A stretch of DNA of 6,845 bases. It comes from Methanoculleus sp. UBA77. Its GTDB lineage: Archaea > Halobacteriota > Methanomicrobia > Methanomicrobiales > Methanoculleaceae. Below, piece by piece: positions 1 through 4,928 of the stretch. Position 1 is the stretch's first letter, and each line of letters starts with the position of its first letter. The stretch lies in the NCBI GenBank assembly GCA_002499455.1, contig DALN01000068.1, positions 523 through 7,367 on the forward strand, in the 5' to 3' direction. Made by a program: the position numbers and the translations under genes. The notes below the pieces were generated by a model, which had not been told where the DNA came from, ran no database searches, and worked only from the letters and a program-made list of their open reading frames with translations.

Positions 1-181
1 CGTAGCCGTCGACCGTCGACCGGTTGAACCCCGGTATGTCGACATCGGCACGGACGTCCTGCGCGAGGACCCGGTGGAGTGCATCCTCAAGCGGCACCTC
101 TTCCCGCCCGGGCGGGGGTGCGATCCTCCGCACCGCCGCAACGGCCTCGCTGACCGCGACGACCTCGAGAAAGAGGCTCAT
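1..181 (-). CDS. moeA: Molybdopterin molybdenumtransferase MoeA, N-terminal fragment (runs off window)
   Basis: MoeA inserts molybdenum or tungsten into adenylylated molybdopterin in the cytoplasm, the last step of cofactor synthesis; in methanogens the cofactor serves formylmethanofuran dehydrogenase and formate dehydrogenase. Only the first 60 residues are visible. They start MSLFLEVVAVSEAV and reach DIPGFNRSTVDGY at residues 48-60, the hallmark substrate-proximal motif of MoeA N-terminal domains. The intervening PLEDALHRVLAQDV is also typical. The start at 181 is chosen because its ATG shares ATGA with the stop of the upstream small gene (4-nt overlap) and the residue spacing to the motif fits the family. 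No clear ribosome binding site precedes it, so translational coupling to the upstream gene is likely. Whether a C-terminal fusion exists cannot be seen here. Confidence 0.9.
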   Translation of the reverse strand, partial: MSLFLEVVAVSEAVAAVRRIAPPPGREEVPLEDALHRVLAQDVRADVDIPGFNRSTVDGY

Positions 182-360
182 CTGAAGCAGCCCAGCTGGC
201 AACTCCGGATCTTCAGTCTGGGCTCGCGCTGATTGCAGTACCGGGCGATATCCATCTTCGGGATGCCGTACTTCTCCGAGATCTCGAAGGCCTGCGGGCA
301 GGTGATCTCGTCGGTGATGCCGTACTCCTCGAACGCTTTCCGAATCTTCTCTTCGTCCAT
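178..360 (-). CDS. Small four-cysteine protein of unknown function, upstream of and overlapping moeA
   Basis: This predicted 60-residue soluble protein starts MDEEKIRKAFEEYG. It has an acidic helical N-terminus, then a stretch that reads like a helix-turn-helix (CPQAFEISEKYGIPKMDIAR, residues 21-40), and ends in a Cys-rich tail. Cysteines are at 21, 42, 54 and 58, the last two in SCQLGCF. The spacing could suit metal or Fe-S binding or redox chemistry, but that is inference. I have the impression that the CQLGCF ending recurs in small methanogen proteins, but I know no assigned function. The stop overlaps the moeA start (ATGA), so the two are probably one operon and the job may relate to molybdopterin or tungsten cofactor. 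An in-frame GTG at 369 would add three residues; the ATG is preferred. The ribosome binding site is weak at best (GTGGGT, inside an inverted repeat). Confidence 0.75.
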   Translation of the reverse strand: MDEEKIRKAFEEYGITDEITCPQAFEISEKYGIPKMDIARYCNQREPRLKIRSCQLGCFR

Positions 361-363
361 AGT

Positions 364-378
364 ACCCACATGGTGGGT
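364..378. promoter_or_regulatory. Inverted repeat in the divergent intergenic region
   Basis: ACCCAC at 364-369 and GTGGGT at 373-378 are perfect 6-bp arms around ATG. The repeat ends 3 nt before the ATG of the minus-strand small gene. It could be a binding site for a dimeric regulator, or, if transcribed, a hairpin that hides the translation start, since the GTGGGT arm is the only Shine-Dalgarno-like sequence there. A 6-bp repeat can arise by chance, so the functional call is tentative. Confidence 0.3.
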
Positions 379-391
379 CTAAAGAGAGATA

Positions 392-429
392 GGATTTACT
401 GTCGGGCCAGTCAGGCATTATCATTTACC
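392..429. promoter_or_regulatory. Candidate divergent promoter elements (weak)
   Basis: The divergent gap is AT-richer than the flanking genes. On the plus strand CATTATCATTTACC (416-429) is a degenerate TATA-like stretch; with the usual archaeal spacing of about 25 nt it would start transcription close to the dtdA ATG at 455, fitting a leaderless or short-leader mRNA since no ribosome binding site is visible there. On the minus strand GTAAATCC (399-392) lies about 35 nt upstream of the small gene's ATG. Neither matches the strong TTTATATA consensus. Confidence 0.3.
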
Positions 430-454
430 ATGCTGTCCGCCCATGTATGTACTG

Positions 455-1768
455 ATGCGGATCGCGCTGATCAACTCAAAGGAGGACATAGCAGGGGCGA
501 ACATCCGCGACCACCTCAGGTCCATGCTCGCGGAAGAGGGGCCCTGGCCGCTTGCACAGCAGCATACGCTGACATTCCACGAGGTGCAGGGGAGGCTGAT
601 CTACCAGGACCGGATCGACGATGAGGTCGAGGCCGATCTCATCATCTTCATCTCCCGGCACTCGAGCGTGCAGGCGGTGCCGGCACTGACCGTCCACGTG
701 ACCGGCAACTATGGTTCCGCCGACCTCGGCGGGGAGCCGGGAGCCCTTGCGCCGGCGGCCCCCGAATGGATGCACGCCATCCTGGCTAACCTTGCCTCCC
801 GCGCCCCGGAGGGCTACCGTGTCTCTTACGAGGTGACGCACCACGGCCCGACGGCGCTTGCCGTGCCATCGCTCTTCGTCGAGATCGGGTCCACCGCCGC
901 CGAATGGGCCGACCCGGTCGCCGGGAGAGCGGTTGCAGAGAGCATCCTTGCCGCGGTGCCGGGAGAGACGATCAACCTCATCGGCTTTGGGGGGACCCAT
1001 TATGCCGTGCGGCAGACCGGGATCGCCCTCTCCTCGCGGGGTGCCTTCGGCCACATCGTGCCTGCCCGGCAGACCGGCGCCCTCACCCCCGCCCTCATCC
1101 GGCGGATGCAGGAGGCGAGCCGTGCCGTTGCCGCCTACATCGATAGAAAGTCGCTTGCCACCGACGAAGCCGGGCGGATCGAGCGGATGCTCGACGACGC
1201 CGGGATTCTCACCCTCTCTGAATCGGAGGTTGTCGAAGCTTCGCGCCTCGAGTGGGCTACCTACCTGCAGGTGCGGGCTCTCGCCGGGACGATCGCCGCC
1301 GGGTCCCGCATCCGCATCCACGGCCTTGCGGGGCAGGGAACCCCTGTTCCGGTTGAGGTGAACCCTGATCTGGTTGAAGAAACCATGAAATCTTCTAAAG
1401 AACGTTTTATTGAGTCAATATCTGAGTTACCTGTCGTGACCCTCTCAAAAGGCTCAAAGGAGGTCCTTCCAACGTTTATTGGGTTTGCAGATACGGCCTC
1501 CCGACTCGCAAATGATATAACTACCCTGTGTGTAAAACTCTTACTTATCTGTGAAAATGCTGTTATCGACGGTGATCACCTCGTCCTCCGGAAGGTGCGG
1601 TTCGACCCCGAGAAGGCGCGCATGCTCGGGGTCCCGAAAGGGCCGCTCTTTGCCATGCTTGCCGGCGGGAAAGCGGTCGAGATCGAGGGGCGAATGATCA
1701 CACCCGATACAGTGCAGACAACCAGCATAAAGAGGATACTTATCCCGGGATTGGAGAGATACATATGA
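455..1768 (+). CDS. dtdA: D-aminoacyl-tRNA deacylase (archaeal DtdA/DTD2 type) with long C-terminal extension
   Basis: DtdA hydrolyses D-amino acids from mischarged tRNA, and the DTD2 family also clears N-ethyl/aldehyde-modified adducts; it is cytoplasmic. The predicted protein has 437 residues. Family landmarks in order are MRIALINSKEDIAGANI (1-17), FISRHSS (65-71), HVTGN (81-85), VTHHGPT (127-133), FVEIGST (141-147) and GFGGTHYAVR (177-186). These make up the deacylase core of roughly 270 residues. A long extension follows: a poorly conserved-looking linker (about 308-370), then a compact C-terminal piece (RFDPEKARMLGVPKGPLF, 382-399) that recalls the ends of long euryarchaeal DtdA proteins. 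ATG 455 is preferred over the in-frame ATG at 443 because family members begin at MRIAL. The stop overlaps the ftsZ start as ATGA, implying co-translation. DNA for residues 308-369 is much AT-richer than the rest. Confidence 0.9.
   Translation: MRIALINSKEDIAGANIRDHLRSMLAEEGPWPLAQQHTLTFHEVQGRLIYQDRIDDEVEADLIIFISRHSSVQAVPALTVHVTGNYGSADLGGEPGALAPAAPEWMHAILANLASRAPEGYRVSYEVTHHGPTALAVPSLFVEIGSTAAEWADPVAGRAVAESILAAVPGETINLIGFGGTHYAVRQTGIALSSRGAFGHIVPARQTGALTPALIRRMQEASRAVAAYIDRKSLATDEAGRIERMLDDAGILTLSESEVVEASRLEWATYLQVRALAGTIAAGSRIRIHGLAGQGTPVPVEVNPDLVEETMKSSKERFIESISELPVVTLSKGSKEVLPTFIGFADTASRLANDITTLCVKLLLICENAVIDGDHLVLRKVRFDPEKARMLGVPKGPLFAMLAGGKAVEIEGRMITPDTVQTTSIKRILIPGLERYI
1375..1560. other. 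AT-rich patch inside dtdA (linker-coding)
   Basis: Positions 1381-1560 contain 74 G or C in 180 bases (41%), and 1381-1440 only 35%, against 62% in 1321-1380 and similarly high values further upstream and from about 1560 on. Codons such as TCT, AAA, CGT, TTT, ATA and TTA, rare in the neighbours, cluster here. The reading frame stays open and encodes the linker between the deacylase core and the C-terminal piece. Explanations include a relic insertion or domain join, relaxed selection on a linker, or a hidden regulatory element for downstream ftsZ. Confidence 0.7.
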
Positions 1769-2862
1769 AGTCCATCGTAGAAGAGGCACTTTCACGGGCA
1801 CGAGAGGAGCAGCGCTTCGCCGAACCCATGGGGGTCGACAAGGATCTTGAGGATATCCTCATGGAACTCCGGACTGAGATCGCGGTCGTCGGCTGCGGCG
1901 GCGGCGGTTCGAATACGGTCACCCGGATGGCAGAGGAAGGCATCAACGGAGCGCGGCTGGTCGCCCTGAACACCGACGCCCAGCACCTCATCCGGACCCG
2001 GGCAGATACCCGGATCCTGATCGGGAGGCAGAGGACCCGCGGCCTTGGTGCGGGCTCGATCCCCCAGGTCGGTGAGGAGGCCGCTCTCGAGAACGAGGAC
2101 GACATCAAGCGGGCCGTCGAAGGCTGCGACATGGTCTTCATCACCACCGGTCTTGGGGGCGGGACCGGCACCGGCTCCGCACCCGTGGTCGCGAAGTCGG
2201 CCCGCGAGGAGGGTGCCCTGACCATCGCCGTCGTCACCCTGCCGTTCACTGCCGAGGGCGCAATCCGCGGGCAGAACGCCGAGGCCGGCCTCGAGCGGCT
2301 CCGCGAGGTGGCGGATACCGTCATCGTCGTCCCGAACGACCGGCTGCTCGAGGTCGTTCCCCGTCTCCCGCTCCACGCCGCATTCAAGGTCTCCGACGAG
2401 GTGCTGATGCGGGCGGTCAAGGGCATCACCGAGCTGATCACGATGCCCGGTCTCGTCAACCTCGACTTCGCCGATGTCCGGACCGTCATGGAGCGCGGCG
2501 GCGTCGCGATGATCGGTATGGGTGAGAGCGACAGCGAGGATAAAGCCGCCGACTCCGTCAAGAAGGCGCTGCGCTCCCCGCTGCTCGATGTGGACATCTC
2601 CGGTGCGACTGCGGCGCTCGTCAACGTCGTCGGCGGCCCCGATATGACGATGTCCGAGGCTGAAGGCGTCATCCAGGAAGTTTACGACCGCATCGACCCG
2701 GACGCCCGGATCATCTGGGGTGCTCAGGTCGATCCCGAGATGCAGGGCAGGATGCGGACGCTCCTCGTCGTCACCGGCGTTCGGTCACCACAAATATATG
2801 GGAGAAACGAAAAGAGTATGCCACGCATGATGAAACAGTTTGAGATCGACTTTCTGAAGTGA
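1765..2862 (+). CDS. ftsZ: Cell division GTPase FtsZ (archaeal FtsZ1-like)
   Basis: FtsZ is a tubulin-like GTPase that polymerises into the division ring at mid-cell. At 365 residues the protein has normal archaeal length. It has an N-terminal tail (1-37) and a nucleotide-binding VVGCGGGGSN (41-50). The tubulin signature GGGTGTG is at 131-137, followed by the AVVTLPFTAEG segment (155-165). NDRL (191-194) contacts guanine, and the T7 synergy loop NLDFAD is at 232-237, so the key catalytic residues are all present. The C-terminus ends FEIDFLK, resembling the conserved short tail that binds the membrane anchor SepF in archaea. GGAG at 1753-1756 lies 8 nt before the ATG, which itself overlaps the dtdA stop. 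Placement before secE-nusG is common in euryarchaea. Many archaea carry a second FtsZ, so which paralogue this is (FtsZ1 preferred from context) is inferred. Confidence 0.97.
   Translation: MKSIVEEALSRAREEQRFAEPMGVDKDLEDILMELRTEIAVVGCGGGGSNTVTRMAEEGINGARLVALNTDAQHLIRTRADTRILIGRQRTRGLGAGSIPQVGEEAALENEDDIKRAVEGCDMVFITTGLGGGTGTGSAPVVAKSAREEGALTIAVVTLPFTAEGAIRGQNAEAGLERLREVADTVIVVPNDRLLEVVPRLPLHAAFKVSDEVLMRAVKGITELITMPGLVNLDFADVRTVMERGGVAMIGMGESDSEDKAADSVKKALRSPLLDVDISGATAALVNVVGGPDMTMSEAEGVIQEVYDRIDPDARIIWGAQVDPEMQGRMRTLLVVTGVRSPQIYGRNEKSMPRMMKQFEIDFLK
2791..2800 (+). promoter_or_regulatory. Candidate TATA box for secE-nusG inside the ftsZ 3' end
   Basis: CAAATATATG stands out in GC-rich coding sequence. 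It encodes Gln-Ile-Tyr with CAA, ATA and TAT codons that the rest of ftsZ mostly avoids. It lies about 70 nt upstream of secE, so TBP binding here would start transcription near 2820 and leave a leader of about 45 nt. It may equally be a coding accident. Confidence 0.3.
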
Positions 2863-2868
2863 GCCGAT

Positions 2869-3078
2869 ATGATGGACTATAAAGAGAAATTTGAAGAAGT
2901 AAAGTCGCTCAAGATCGAAGAGGAGCTCTTTAAGAAATACTGGCGCGTGCTGAAACTGGCACGGACGCCGACCCGCGACGAGTTCTCCAAGATCGCGATC
3001 GTGGCGGCTGCCGGGATTCTCCTCATCGGTCTTGTCGGCTTTATCGTGTACGAGATCATGCTGGTCCTGCCGAACTGA
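2869..3078 (+). CDS. secE: Preprotein translocase subunit SecE (Sec61 gamma homologue)
   Basis: SecE clamps the SecY channel in the cytoplasmic membrane. The 69-residue protein has the archaeal single-membrane-span design: a charged amphipathic N-terminal helix (1-30), the conserved hinge LARTPTRDEF (30-39), then one hydrophobic segment from about 42 to 66 (IAIVAAAGILLIGLVGF core) and a three-residue tail. Charge distribution suggests the N-terminus is cytoplasmic. The gene begins 6 nt after ftsZ and ends overlapping nusG. Two adjacent ATGs (2869, 2872) are possible starts; AAGTGAG across the ftsZ stop can act as ribosome binding site for either. Secretion and transcription-elongation genes are neighbours here as secE-nusG is in bacteria. 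Confidence 0.93.
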   Translation: MMDYKEKFEEVKSLKIEEELFKKYWRVLKLARTPTRDEFSKIAIVAAAGILLIGLVGFIVYEIMLVLPN

Positions 3079-3557
3079 TGGCTATGGCTGAGAGCGTAAA
3101 CAGAGTATATGCGATCAAGACGACCGCGAAGCAGGAGCGGACGGTAGCCGACAACATCGAGAAGGTGGTCCGGGAGCAGAAGGACATCCACGTGGTGGCC
3201 GTCATGGTTCCCGAAGAACTGAAAGGCTACGTCCTCGTGGAGAGTCCGGACTCTATCGCCCTGATCGAGCAGCTGGTCGAGCTGATCCCCCACGCGCGCG
3301 CGGTGGTGCAGGGTTCGACCGCGCTCTCCGAGGTCGAGCACTTCCTGGTGCCGAAGCCGGTGGTCAGCGGCATCACCGAGGGCACGATCGTTGAGATCAT
3401 CGCAGGTCCCTTCAAGGGCGAAAAGGCAGTTGTGAAACGGATCGATTCCGGAAAGGAAGAGATCACGGTCGAACTGTACGAGAGCATGGTCCCCATCCCG
3501 ATCACCGTGCGCGGCGACTCGGTCCGCGTCGTGGAACGGTCGGAAGAGGCCAGCTGA
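3078..3557 (+). CDS. spt5: Transcription elongation factor Spt5 (NusG)
   Basis: Archaeal Spt5/NusG binds the RNA polymerase clamp with its NGN domain, usually with Spt4, and closes the DNA channel to raise processivity; its KOW domain can contact the ribosome. The 159-residue protein has the NGN domain at about 8-90 (RVYAIKTTAKQERTVADNI; GYVLVE at 50-55) and the KOW motif at about 99-126 (GTIVEIIAGPFKGEKAVV), followed by beta strands closing the KOW barrel, so length and order fit the archaeal family. The start shares one base with the secE stop (TGATG). A second in-frame ATG at 3084 would shorten it by two residues and cannot be excluded. No strong ribosome binding site is visible, consistent with coupling to secE. 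Confidence 0.95.
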   Translation: MAMAESVNRVYAIKTTAKQERTVADNIEKVVREQKDIHVVAVMVPEELKGYVLVESPDSIALIEQLVELIPHARAVVQGSTALSEVEHFLVPKPVVSGITEGTIVEIIAGPFKGEKAVVKRIDSGKEEITVELYESMVPIPITVRGDSVRVVERSEEAS

Positions 3558-3563
3558 AGAGAT

Positions 3564-3580
3564 CTTCTCCCTTCTTTTTC
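3564..3580 (+). terminator. T-rich terminator candidate after nusG
   Basis: A pyrimidine-rich run with a T5 core (CTTCTTTTTC, 3571-3580) begins within 10 nt of the spt5 stop. Archaeal polymerase terminates on T tracts without needing a hairpin. A weak GAAG/CTTC pairing precedes it. It separates the dtdA-ftsZ-secE-nusG unit from the ribosomal protein unit, which has its own promoter candidate; readthrough is possible as the tract is interrupted. Confidence 0.5.
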
Positions 3581-3684
3581 CGGCCAGGCCCGGGTCTTTC
3601 CACCGTCATCGTCGCTTCCTGCCGGAAGGCGTCCCCGTCTACGGATCCGCCCTGCCACTATCTCCGAACTCCTTCTGCACTATA

Positions 3685-3693
3685 CCTTTAAAT
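3685..3693 (+). promoter_or_regulatory. TATA-like promoter element for rpl11 operon
   Basis: CCTTTAAAT lies 66 nt before the rpl11 ATG within AT-rich sequence that contrasts with the GC-rich gap upstream. With usual archaeal spacing transcription would begin near 3713-3720, giving a leader of roughly 40-45 nt that contains the hairpin at 3727-3743 and the GGTGA ribosome binding site at 3748-3752. No convincing BRE is visible. Confidence 0.55.
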
Positions 3694-3726
3694 CCCGTTA
3701 CGTCGACCTTGGATAACCCAGGCAAC

Positions 3727-3743
3727 TATTCCTCTGAGGAATA
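3727..3743 (+). promoter_or_regulatory. Perfect 7-bp hairpin in the rpl11 leader
   Basis: TATTCCT (3727-3733) and AGGAATA (3737-3743) are perfect complementary arms around CTG. The stem ends 4 nt before the GGTGA ribosome binding site of rpl11. In RNA it could modulate ribosome access; as DNA it is a dyad just downstream of the predicted transcription start, so a repressor site is equally possible. The function is inferred. Confidence 0.4.
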
Positions 3744-3758
3744 AGCTGGTGAATTTGT

Positions 3759-4235
3759 ATGGCAGAAACGGTCGAGGTATTGGTACCCGGCGGCAAGGCC
3801 ACAGCAGGCCCGCCTCTGGGCCCCGCACTCGGACCTCTCGGGATCAACGTGAAGGCCGTCGTCGACGAGATCAACAAGAAGACGGCTGACTTCAACGGCA
3901 TGCAGGTGCCGGTGACGGTCACGGTCGACGACAAGCGGAACTTCACGATTGAGGTGGGCATTCCGCCCACGACGGCGCTCGTCATGAAAGAGGCCGGCAT
4001 CTCAAAGGGGTCTGCAGAACCGGGTGCTTTAGTGGCAGGAGATCTGCCGCTGGAGGCCGCTGTCCGTATTGCCCGTATGAAACTTGATGACATGCTCTCG
4101 TACGACCTGAAGTCGGCCGTCAAAGAGGTCGTAGGTACGTGCGTGAGCGTCGGTGTCACCGTCGAGGGCAAGAAGCCCCGCGAGATGATCCAGGCCATCA
4201 ACAACGGGGAATATGACAGCGTACTCGTCGCATAG
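3759..4235 (+). CDS. rpl11: 50S ribosomal protein L11 (uL11)
   Basis: L11 binds the GTPase-associated region of 23S rRNA at the base of the L10-L12 stalk and takes part in elongation factor cycling. The 158-residue protein has the N-terminal domain with the proline-rich PPLGPALGPLGIN (18-30), the segment contacted by thiostrepton in bacteria. The rRNA-binding C-terminal domain follows from about residue 70, including GSAEPGALVAGDL. GGTGA at 3748-3752, 6 nt before the ATG, fixes the start. It opens the stalk operon rpl11-rpl1-rpl10-rpl12 behind its own TATA-like element, and a 51-bp gap separates it from rpl1. Confidence 0.97.
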   Translation: MAETVEVLVPGGKATAGPPLGPALGPLGINVKAVVDEINKKTADFNGMQVPVTVTVDDKRNFTIEVGIPPTTALVMKEAGISKGSAEPGALVAGDLPLEAAVRIARMKLDDMLSYDLKSAVKEVVGTCVSVGVTVEGKKPREMIQAINNGEYDSVLVA

Positions 4236-4246
4236 ATGTCAGACAA

Positions 4247-4277
4247 CCATAGAAGATCGTGAGGTCGTGTACTATGG
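4247..4277 (+). promoter_or_regulatory. Candidate L1 translational operator overlapping the rpl1 ribosome binding site
   Basis: CCATAG (4247-4252) pairs perfectly with CTATGG (4272-4277). Inside, GATC (4255-4258) pairs with GGTC (4263-4266) across a GTGA loop of GNRA type. The two helices flank an asymmetric internal loop, AA on the 5' side and GTGTA on the 3' side. L1-binding RNAs (23S helix 77 and the methanococcal L1 mRNA) share this design with a 2-nt 5' side, usually GA, and a longer purine-rich 3' side. The outer helix includes the first two bases of the rpl1 GGAGG (4276-4280), so folding would block initiation. The loop sequence is not an exact consensus match. Confidence 0.4.
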
Positions 4278-4286
4278 AGGCAAAGG

Positions 4287-4928
4287 ATGGTTGATAAAAC
4301 CAGTATACAGAAAGCCGTGATGACGGCACTGGAGAAGGCTCCGGAACGGAAGTTCAAGGAGAGCGTGGATATCACCGTCAACCTCAGGAATATCGACATG
4401 TCCCAGCCCAAGAATCGTATCGATGAGACGATTCTCCTCCCGAACAGTCTTGACAACGTCAAGATCGCTGTGCTCGGGAAGGGCGACATCACCACGCAGG
4501 CAAAAGAGGTGAATGTGGACCTTATCATCGGACCTGAGGAGATCGAGCGGCTCGGAGGGGAACCCCGGGAAGCCCGTAAGATGGCGGAGGAGTACCAGTT
4601 CTTCCTTGCCGAGACGGCAATGATGCCTCTCGTCGGCCGTTATCTCGGTGTCAGGCTCGGTCCGCGCGGAAGGATGCCGATGCCCGTTCCCCAGGGAATG
4701 GATGTCAGGCCCATCGTTCAGCGTCTCCGGAGCTCTGTCAAGATCCGGACGAAGGACAAGAAGGTCTTCCACGCAAAGGTCGGTTCGGCCAGCATGGATC
4801 CCGCAGCAATCGCCGAGAATATCGATGTGGTTCTGCGGAGAGTCGAGTCCGTTCTTGAGAGCGGAGCGCTCAATATCCACTCGGTCTACGTGAAGACGAC
4901 CATGGGGCCGGCCGTGAGGGTGATCTAA
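4287..4928 (+). CDS. rpl1: 50S ribosomal protein L1 (uL1)
   Basis: L1 forms the mobile stalk that releases deacylated tRNA from the E site; in archaea and bacteria it also represses its own mRNA. The 213-residue protein is typical of archaeal L1. Domain I is split: residues 1-60 and about 155-213 surround domain II, where MPLVGRYLGVRLGPRGRMP (113-131) carries the family signature. The C-terminal YVKTTMGPAVRV completes the rRNA-binding face. GGAGG at 4276-4280, 6 nt before ATG, fixes the start. The stop overlaps the rpl10 start as TAATG. Early codons (4321-4380) lie where methanococcal mRNAs hold the L1 operator; see findings. Confidence 0.97.
   Translation: MVDKTSIQKAVMTALEKAPERKFKESVDITVNLRNIDMSQPKNRIDETILLPNSLDNVKIAVLGKGDITTQAKEVNVDLIIGPEEIERLGGEPREARKMAEEYQFFLAETAMMPLVGRYLGVRLGPRGRMPMPVPQGMDVRPIVQRLRSSVKIRTKDKKVFHAKVGSASMDPAAIAENIDVVLRRVESVLESGALNIHSVYVKTTMGPAVRVI

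Noticed and set aside
370..624. Plus-strand frame starting in the divergent gap and entering dtdA
   Set aside because: Overlaps the true dtdA frame, has no motif, and its Arg/Ala-rich composition is typical of an out-of-frame read.
476..1321. Long minus-strand frame over dtdA
   Set aside because: Gly/Arg/His-rich antisense shadow; the plus-strand protein has clear DtdA motifs.
1459..1480. GGAGGT inside dtdA as an internal translation start for the C-terminal module
   Set aside because: No in-frame ATG or GTG follows at suitable spacing; the match is likely chance within the AT-rich patch.
1740..2672. A 310-codon minus-strand open frame over ftsZ
   Set aside because: Ser/Arg-rich shadow of the ftsZ frame with no recognisable motif and no own ribosome binding site.
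3581..3670. Possible small RNA or gene in the nusG-rpl11 gap (short CTTCC/GGAAG stem at 3615-3628)
   Set aside because: The stem is only 5 bp, there is no promoter of its own, and no plausible coding frame.
4236..4262. Eight-codon ATG frame directly after the rpl11 stop
   Set aside because: Considered as a leader peptide, but the sequence is better explained by the RNA stem, no ribosome binding site is clear, and nothing suggests attenuation.
4274..4294. Six-codon frame crossing the rpl1 start
   Set aside because: Its ATG arises from the operator arm and GGAGG; too short, with no upstream ribosome binding site.
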